Source of the DNA: Apostichopus japonicus | Taxonomy: Eukaryota; Echinodermata; Holothuroidea; Aspidochirotida; Stichopodidae | Assembly: GCF_037975245.1 (NCBI RefSeq) | Contig: NC_092565.1 | Location: 4,833,499-4,897,498 of the forward strand | Direction of reading: 5' to 3' | DNA: 64,000 nucleotides | Shown: positions 10,032 to 64,000 of the stretch, in pieces | How the letters are laid out: the number at the start of each line of letters is the position of its first letter | Numbering within the stretch: the stretch's first letter is position 1 | Program-made: the position numbers and the translations under genes | The notes under the pieces: generated by a model | Database searches by the model: none | What the model saw: only the letters and a program-made list of their open reading frames with translations | Told to the model about the DNA's origin: nothing

Positions 10032-10423
10032 CAGGGTTGTCCAACCTTTTGCAGAGGAGGGCCACATGGAATGATTATGATGAAGGAGGGCGCCGCATGA
10101 ACCCTACGCTCGATTTTTTGCGCGAAGCCCAAGGCAACAAAATGTGAGCACTGCGCGTGGAGCGCACTGATTTATTTTCCTTCCTGATAAAACAGATGAA
10201 TAAAGTCCAGCCGGCACCCCCCCCCCTCCCCTCCGCTGAGAGAGTGTCACACAAACTGACCTGTATGCAGATTTTTGGACGCAGAAGGTTCGAATGATTG
10301 ATTCAAATTGTTATCAATAAATCTGCTCACTAAATTTCACACCGTAGAGCATCTCTGGCGGGCCCGACGCAACCCTGCGGCGGGCCGGACTGTGGCCCGC
10401 GGGCCGTAGGTTGGACAACCCTG
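10032..10423. mobile_element. hAT-type MITE, 392 bp, complete
   Basis: Perfect 16-bp terminal inverted repeats CAGGGTTGTCCAACCT (10032-10047) and AGGTTGGACAACCCTG (10408-10423) are flanked by GTGTAAAC (10024-10031) and GTGTAAAT (10424-10431), a 7/8 match to an 8-bp target duplication. The terminus CAGGGTTGTCCAACC followed by GAGGGCCAC is typical of hAT non-autonomous elements in animals. There is no transposase frame. The interior is GC-richer than its surroundings. Confidence 0.85.
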
Positions 10424-11900
10424 GTGTAAATGATATGAATCCCTCATGATGACATACAATTTCTAAAGACAGTACCTTCAGCTTGATGAAACAGACAATT
10501 TTTAATGAATTCTTAAATCTGTTATAATTCTCATGACATGGGCTGATATTATTTTTTTGTTCCCTTTAAATACCAAATATTAATTTTCAATAAATATCTT
10601 CATAGAACAAATTATATAATAAAATGACTTGGAACACCCGAAGGAAAGGGTGATTTGGACAAACAAATATAGAACTAAGTTTCCAATTTTTTTAATTTTT
10701 TTTTTTAGTGATTATCTAGATTTGCCAACCTACCAAATTTGTAAATTACTGTAATTAAAGAATTCTTTGTTGTTCTGCTCTAAAAACAACAAATGAATTT
10801 ATCAACCTGGAAATGCATCAAACAATAGGAAACATGAGAAGGAAAAAATAATAATGTCCAAAAGTACCTTTATAATGTAAAAAATATTACTAAACAATGT
10901 AGCTCTCTTTGCAAAGCTATTGCTCTATGATATGACAGAGAAATATAATCTTCATTTTTAAAGATGCATTATTAGCAATTCTTTCCTAAATTGATATTGC
11001 ATGCTGCTTCTACTAAGACAACAACAACAAAAACTTACAATAAATTCCTACAAGTTACATCTTACATCAAATATTAACAAATTTCCCAATCGGAGGCCTG
11101 CAACAATTGAAAATATTTCCTGTCAATAATATGATAAAATCTATTTTTATTTTATTTTTAGATGGAAGGAAACTGTGTTTTAAAGCAATAGTGTGCAAAG
11201 CAAGCAATGTTGTGTCTGTATCAAGATACTTAATACACGTCATGTAAAAACGTTGATAAACACAACCTTTATACACAATAACATTCAGAAAAGTTATCAG
11301 ATGTATTCTTTCGTCAAACTTGACCTCTGACCAGAAAATAGTTTGGTATTAAAGTTCATTGGTTCTCCTCCAAGGGAAAGCATATAAAGTATGACTGGGT
11401 AAAAGTTATGAACAAAATCTCAAAACTACTAAAGTATTTACTAAAATATACAAATCAATTTTATTGATACTAAAATTTTTACCGCCCATTATTAAAGAAA
11501 CATTTCTAAATTTTGCAAACAGAGCATACTTTATGAGAAAGAAAAGTGTCCCACCTCTTTCATAACAAGAAATGTTGACCTATACAGAAATCTTAGTGAG
11601 TGCAGCTGTAAAGCAAAGGAAGCTTCATCTCTCTTTTATATCATTTTTTGTTTTTTCTCCCCTAAAAGATGAGTTTTAACTGATATGTTTCTCAATAAAA
11701 TAGTAAAGGTCAGCCTAAAACTTATCACCACCATCTAAGTTTACTACCTATGAATGACATGTTAATATTTAAATATTTTATAACTGTAGTATTTGATAAA
11801 AAAAATGGAAATATGGATTTCTTCAACAAAAAAGAATAACCCTGAAAGGAATACAATGTGAAGAGACCATTTGTTAATTGTAGTCTAATGCTATATGTAT

Positions 11901-11927
11901 CTATATCTATATATATATATATATACA

Positions 11928-11977
<50 letters not shown>
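11901..11977. repeat. TA dinucleotide microsatellite
   Basis: This is an almost pure (TA)n tract of about 77 bp with two ATC/TAC interruptions near its start. The frames across it are artefacts. Confidence 0.9.
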
Positions 11978-11978
<1 letters not shown>

Positions 11979-12377
11979 TGACAGAATCAAATGATCTCAG
12001 CACTTGTGTTCTAAATTTATATAGGATATATATTATGACTTAATACAACTTAAATTGAGAATTTTAATAGTCAAAATTTGTGCCTGCACTGTACATGTTG
12101 CATATCTTGATAAAAGTTTGAATAAACCAAGTCATTCTGAGATCATGTTAAATATCAACCTTCATCACTCCTTTGTGTGAAGAGGAAACAGCATTGAATC
12201 AAAATTGTACAGGGAATTGGAAAATTATAAAAGCCAAATTTCTCTGGGAACCACTTCCATGGTGCTTTCTGGGTGGTATCCAATAAAACTGGGTGTGTGG
12301 GTGTGTGTGTGTGTGTGTGTGTGGCGGGGGGGGGGGGGGTGGTGGGGCATCTGGTCCCTAGTTATTTGGTACGTAAG

Positions 12378-12450
12378 TGCTGGGTAGCTCAGTTGGTAGT
12401 ACATAGGGCCTGTTACCCACGGGTGACTTGTTCCATTCCCATTTTAGCCA
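12378..12450 (+). pseudogene. tRNA-like sequence (tRNA pseudogene or SINE head)
   Basis: The + strand carries a very good A-box region, GGGTAGCTCAGTTGGTAGTA, and a weaker B-box, TTGTTCCATTCC, in tRNA spacing, with 3' TTTTAGCCA. The acceptor and anticodon stems pair poorly and the loop register is ambiguous, so a functional tRNA is unlikely. Confidence 0.5.
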
Positions 12451-13900
12451 ATATGTTTGTTTTTCCGCTTTTCAAATTCTAAACTGATAAATTAATCAAC
12501 CGTAGGACCTTGATAGGCATTGGAACTATGCCATACATGTAATGTGTACTTGCTAAAGACCCCCAACACTGAAATTACTATGACTGCTACTATGTCTCCA
12601 TATACAGTTCTGATTCACCCAAGTCACCGACCCTTTGGTATCCTGCAAAAGTCAGATATCTTTCAGCATTTTTTTTAAAATGCAGCGTTCAGCTTCCGCA
12701 TAGATGGCGCTGTTGATTTATGAGACTATTGAATGTGAATCATAGTAATCATTTTTAATCTCTTAAACACTCTATAAATCATCTCCAAAAAAGAAAATAT
12801 CCCAATTGGAATTTTGTAGAAAAATAACTGCTTACAAAAACACTATCGCAGAAAAGAGGGAAGTGGGGGGGGGGGTGAAAGCATGGAAATGAAAGAATTA
12901 TTTACTTATGATTACAGGCTCCTAAGTAATGGAAAGTTAAATTGGTTCAAATATTTCCGTTAGGTCTATCTATCAAGATATTCAAGTAGTCTTCAAATTC
13001 AACGATCACAGAAACAATTAGACACATGGAAATGGAAATCTGTACTTTTAAAAGGCCAACTTATGAACCTATTACAAATAATCGATGTTAGATTTTAATT
13101 TGAGTTTTTCTTTCCGTTTTTTTTTTATATAGTTAGCATGGCATTACTATGGTTCTTGTTTTGTTACATGTCGGTGTGAGGACTGCGTTGACTAATGTTC
13201 TTGTTCATCCTATAGCCTGAAATTACATCAACCTCTGGAGCTTAATGGGAGATTCAATCCCATTCATCACTCTCTCTCTGCTAAACACTCACAAACATTC
13301 GACCAAACAGACATTTTTATGCAGCATTTTTCAAAAGCATCGATTAAAATAGAGAAGATGTATCGAGTTGACCAATAATTTCACAAGATATCAATATGCG
13401 GATCTAAACGGGCTGTAAATCGAGCACACCAAAAATTGTTGGCAATTGAGATGCCTCCATTGAGTATGAATACTTCAGATATGGATCCTGGGAGGGGGGA
13501 CGTATACCTCCCTTTCAGTCAATTTTTTTTATATTAATACAAACCTGCATGTGGATCTAAACTATAGACCTTTCCAATGACCTAAATATGCCTCAAAAAT
13601 GCACCATTTTAGGTCTGTCATTTTATATAATTCACACCTTTTTTTTTTTCAAGCATAGGACACCCCACCCATACACAGGAGTTGACTTCAGTGACCATAC
13701 GATCAAATCCCCTCCACTTTGAAATTCTGGATCCACCCACTGTAAATACTTTTTACATCCCTGCAAAAATGGCAGCTACCAGCCAATCACTCTAGTATAG
13801 TTTCCATCTCTTTTGCTAGGATATCTGCTTTGATTTAATTACTTGTTAATTAATTATTAAAATTCTATTCACCGCCCACTGACACTAGCATCACATTTAC

Positions 13901-14577
13901 TAGATAGACACTTTATTTTCCAAATGTTAATTTAAACCTCTAATGTCACGTCCATCAAACAGGATGTGGGATTTTTACGCTAGGATATGCTATCGCCCCC
14001 TATCGTCACTTACATTAAAAAGCTTCATCACGATTGGCATCCAACCTTCGAGCAGTCTCTCACAAAACACGATCATTTCTATACTTGACAGCAAACTGCT
14101 TATTTACTGACACTGGTTGTGTTACAAGTATGTTAAGTTGGGAGGAAATGACAACTTGTGTAGATGACTTGTTGAAGGGCATTTGACACTTGGAAACTAG
14201 CTGTGGGATCAATTTAATCCTCACCCTGCTGGAGATAAAGTCTCTTACACCGTAACTAACAGGTTAAAAGGTTGGTAGACTGATCGCCGACTAGCAAATT
14301 TTCAAAAACTGCCCGTCATACACTGAAGGAAAACGTGACCAAAGGGTACCAGCTAGAGTATTTAAAATTGTTCTCGGAGATTGAGTACCAATCCTATCAG
14401 ACAGGGTACCCACGCATTAAGAACCACATTTCTATTTATCATCTTATAAACCTTGTTGAGTACAATGACCGGACTTCTCTCTCATCTACTTCTTACACCC
14501 CATACAAGGCACGTGAGTACCCCGGTACAAAGGTGACTCGTCTCTTGGGAGTACCGCAGTGACATGTCACACCCCAA
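13901..14577 (-). other. Probable 3' UTR of the SLK/STK10 gene
   Basis: This follows the TGA at 14578-14580 in the transcribed direction. On the minus strand AATAAA occurs at 13912-13917, which would give a 3' UTR of about 660 nt. Other signals exist further down, so the end is uncertain. The short + strand frame here (14335-14562) shows no domain. Confidence 0.4.
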
Positions 14578-61090
<46,513 letters not shown>

Positions 61091-61150
61091 CCGCTGTCGT
61101 GGTTATCACGGTGTACAACTTCCGCCATATTTCCAACTACTGAATAATGT
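61091..61150 (-). other. Candidate non-coding first exon of SLK
   Basis: On the minus strand GACAGCGG is followed by GTGAGAG, a good donor (exon end 61091). Just upstream is ATGGCGGAAGTTG (ATG 61126-61128). Translating it across the splice to exon 1 does not stay in frame with the kinase, so it would be an upstream ORF or not used. The TSS and 5' limit are guesses. Confidence 0.3.
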
Positions 61151-61320
61151 ATTGAATGCTGGCCAGTGTCAATAAAAATCGGTACACTCACCGTGTAATG
61201 TTTACCACGCCTGGTGATGACGTCACGTAAACCTCTAAGGTAGGTATTGAGGGTTCCGCGATAATCAATACACTTCTTACCAGGGTGATAATTACACCGT
61301 GAAAATGGTCGGATAGAGAG
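61115..61320 (-). promoter_or_regulatory. Candidate SLK core promoter with CRE palindrome
   Basis: Contains a perfect CRE, TGACGTCA (61218-61225), an ETS/YY1-like ACTTCCGCCATATT (about 61119-61132) and higher CpG content than its surroundings, upstream of the SLK 5' end. Position and motifs are seen; promoter function is inferred. Confidence 0.35.
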
Positions 61321-61566
61321 AACCAATTGAGGGAGAGGAATGGGGCGACTTTATGATAGAATGTCGATGGCACTGGTACTTAAACAAAATAAAACGTCAT
61401 GCAAGAGTTTCTTATCCGAAGCAAAATATTGTTATGATCAAATGTTAACATACTCCGAAATTACCATATACAGGTGAGGTCACTAACAAAGCCGGAAAAT
61501 GGACCGTCGGCATATATAACAATAATGTCAAGTTATAGGTCATGTGTTACTTTTTTTAAAGTTTCA

Positions 61567-61612
61567 ATCACTTCTCGACCTTTGGTAGAGATTGTGCGTA
61601 TCATCTCTTCTC
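61567..61612 (+). pseudogene. U2 snRNA-like fragment
   Basis: ATCACTTCTCGACCTTTGG matches the U2 snRNA 5' end at 17 of 20 positions with one gap, and the next 25 bases are loosely U2-like (GTATCATCTCTTCTC). The branch-site-pairing region and Sm site are not recognisable, so it is at best a truncated pseudogene or a repeat head. Confidence 0.35.
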
Positions 61613-63147
61613 TAAGAAAATCGAGATATCAGGGCTGCCTCTGAAAATCGAAATATCAGGTCTGCCTCTGGGACACGAACCCATATTTCACGTGGTCAGA
61701 GTTGCAATTGTAGCAAGAGCATGTTCTGAGAGGGAAGGTTTGCATCGAATATGGTTTGACCTAGGCTCTACCTTGACCTTGATAACAAGAAGGATTTGTT
61801 TCCGTGCTCGAGGATGGTTTATGAGGGGTTCTCAATCATTGTTCTACAATAAGTCGTATTGCAAGCCCACCACTGTAGGCCCATGTTTTGCATTCGGACC
61901 TATGGATAACGGAACAAGCCTTCTTGTTGTCTGTATTCGCAATGAAATGAATACAAAATAGGACGTGCACCAGAAGCCGCCTTCTTACCGCAATGCATCC
62001 TTACCCTAGGCTATAACGATGTCATATTCTCTGTCACACCGGCAAAGTCGATAACAATGTGACTGACTGGTCGTATAAAGTCAGTAATGTGAGTTAAGTT
62101 CATATCATGTAAAACATAGATGAACCTATCGGACTAAGTCAGTAGCTCATGCCTACCCAGTCAGGCTACCATGCAAATGTTCAGTCCCAAGTTGCTAGGT
62201 CCATGAAAGAAGGATGCTTGCATATTGTTGTTCTACTTAAATAAGTCAACTAAACAAGAACTCCATATATAGATGCATAACTGCAATATTCATTCCGGTT
62301 GGCTAGGCATAAGGAAACGTTATACCCTTTGTGGTCATTAGTTGTACGTTGGTTGTGTATGTTTGTGTGCTGTATATCGGGGTTGGATATTTGCATTATT
62401 GCAAATACGAACAACCTATTGTGCTTATTCATACCAGGGGTTCCATAACAACTCCCTGTTCATACCGACACAGAAACAAGAAATAGAGGGCGATATTATG
62501 TTTATGTAATCCCTTCCTACCCTCCCCATCCCTTCAAAAAATGTTACAGGACTAAAAATGTGCCTACTTTAATTCGCCAGATCGTTCTGGGATACTAGAA
62601 CAGGCCATATAATTGATTCAATTTTATTTAAAATTGTTAACGGTATTTCTCAAACTCAGTTCATAGTAGTATAGGAATCGCGGCGGTAGGATACTGAAAT
62701 GGATATTCCATTTGTTGCACACAAGTTAATACAGGGGTGTAAATAACAGTCAAGTAAAAATATAAGGGGAAGGTCCAAAAAGAGCCATAATAATTTACGG
62801 TACCTAGTTTGCTTTGAATAATCAATATTTATTTCAAATGTTGAAAATTTGCATACGGCCGGTAGAAAATACTGACGATTTCCATAGTTTGTGTTTGCTT
62901 ATACTTGTAATATGAAACACTGACCTACGGTGCGGAAATTTTGACAAATGGGAGCTTCGGATGACACAAGGGATGTCGCAATTCATAACATACTAGAAGC
63001 CGTGCCCCTTTTTGTTTTGTTAATGCAAAATATTCATTTTCATGTGAGTGCCCTTAGTTATTTCAAAAAGGTGAACGTGAACTTAGGACAACGTACTGAA
63101 GTTGTGAAAATGGGGGCGCCATACAGATATGTATCAATTTACTTGTC

Positions 63148-63181
63148 GCTCTCGGTTCCTGATCGATCAGGAACTGAGAGC
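63148..63181. repeat. 34-bp loopless near-perfect palindrome
   Basis: The arms GCTCTCGGTTCCTGATC and GATCAGGAACTGAGAGC are complementary except for one G/T position (63154/63175), with no spacer. Confidence 0.9.
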
Positions 63182-63815
63182 TGTTTGTGAGCTTTTTGTT
63201 TGTTAGCTATTTGCAAACTAATTTTAAATTGGTAGTGGGTTTAAAGACAACTGGAAGAAACCAACGCCACAGCGGAAAAGGTGAGGGGCAGATGTGTGGG
63301 GGGGGGGGGGGAGAGACGTGGCCGTGTTTCTCATCGTTCTGCACCACAAGCTCATAGCTATCCCAGAAACACAAAGAACTGCGATCATTTTTCCAATAAG
63401 AGGTGCAGTGATGTATTATTTTTTCTATATAAATAGCAAAACTTATTCCAAGTTAAGAACCCAAGTAGGAAAGATTGAATCCCTTACTTTCCCTAGTGAC
63501 AGAAAACACAGACATTCACGAAACACTGATAAGATGTACCCAACAATAGGTGTTTATCTATATAGCGCCACCTATTAAGTCAAAGTAATGTGGTCTGTCT
63601 TTGCAGAAGTTGTCACGATAGCGAAACCCTTTCCATCACTGGATAGCTGACAAGTTGTACATTCATAGCAACTTGAATTTTCCGTACCATGAACATGTAA
63701 TGTCTTAGCGATGAGACCCCAAATTTTGATAACTCATAAAGAAAGCCTCTTTACCCCTTTAGATCCATTTCAAGTTTGTAAACTACAAGGTTTCAACACT
63801 TTCTTGAAGGAAACA

Positions 63816-63960
63816 ATTTAGTGTTCAGTTTTGATGTAGCAGTTTTAAAGGCTCCGACTTTTGTCAGCATAAAATACTGATTACTGTGCAAAAAATAAAC
63901 ACCGCCCTAAACACTGCAGTAGGAATTCGTCCATTTTGAAAAGCTTTTGTGATGTGAAGT
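63816..63960. repeat. Dispersed repeat, copy 2
   Basis: Diverged partner of 58121-58260: ATTTAGTGTTCAGTTTTGAT, ACTTTTGTC, AAATACTGATTACTGTG, GCAGTAGGAATTCGTCC and TTTTGTGATG follow the same order. Confidence 0.45.
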
Positions 63961-64000
63961 TGTATTAACTATTCCTAGTGTATTTGTTCATAACAATAGT

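Larger units (their letters stand above)
10432..13900. other. AT-rich intergenic region between convergent genes
   Basis: No exon of either neighbour is visible. It contains a TA microsatellite (11901-11977), a GT plus poly-G tract (12292-12340), a tRNA-like segment (12378-12450) and many AT-rich stretches, some of which could be distal 3' UTR of the minus-strand kinase gene (several TTTATT motifs, the complement of AATAAA). No open frame here looks coding. Confidence 0.5.
61321..64000. other. Right flank without recognised genes
   Basis: Apart from the U2-like fragment, a 34-bp palindrome (63148-63181), a G run (63298-63312) and the dispersed repeat at 63816-63960, nothing coding or RNA-like is recognisable. 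Open frames of 60-94 codons show no domains. Confidence 0.5.

Overview
This is a eukaryotic, animal-type nuclear window. It is AT-rich, its protein-coding genes are split by GT-AG introns, and it contains tRNA-derived SINE-like repeats and hAT-type miniature transposons. The two recognisable genes have clear vertebrate counterparts. The gene structures and repeat types suggest an invertebrate deuterostome, for example an echinoderm, but I cannot fix the species from the sequence alone.

Left end (1-4.8 kb, + strand): the last two coding exons of a threonine synthase-like 2 (THNSL2) gene, at 759-898 and 2909-3155. They join in phase, and the rest of the gene lies left of the window. The intron between them holds an exact 144-bp tandem array of antisense tRNA-like units and other tRNA-derived repeats. 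The 3' UTR may run to AATAAA signals near 4.8 kb.

Repeat block (4.9-10.4 kb): a second copy of a tRNA-derived element, about 3.5 copies of a ~929-bp tandem repeat with perfect 73-bp inverted arms in each full unit, an unassigned 1.1-kb segment, and a complete hAT-type MITE with terminal inverted repeats and an 8-bp target duplication. Then 10.4-14.5 kb is AT-rich and holds simple repeats and probably the 3' UTR of the next gene.

Main gene (14.578-59.745 kb, - strand): a complete SLK/STK10 (STE20-like, GCK-V) kinase. I reconstructed 18 coding exons by hand. All 17 junctions use GT-AG and stay in frame, for a total of 3180 nt or 1059 residues. Exons 1-6 encode the kinase domain, exons 7-9 an acidic and Ser/Thr/Pro-rich linker, and exons 10-18 the PKK/ATH-type coiled-coil tail. 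It converges tail to tail with THNSL2. A candidate non-coding first exon and promoter lie near 61.1-61.3 kb.

The introns carry a 2.1-kb foldback transposon-like element (47.2-49.3 kb), a 436-bp hAT MITE with a perfect 8-bp duplication (56.3-56.8 kb), several short tandem repeats, and a recurring ~30-bp motif around GACAGGTAAG, in one orientation, at about ten sites. The right end (61.4-64 kb) has no recognisable gene. It holds a U2-snRNA-like fragment, a dispersed repeat and a 34-bp near-perfect palindrome.
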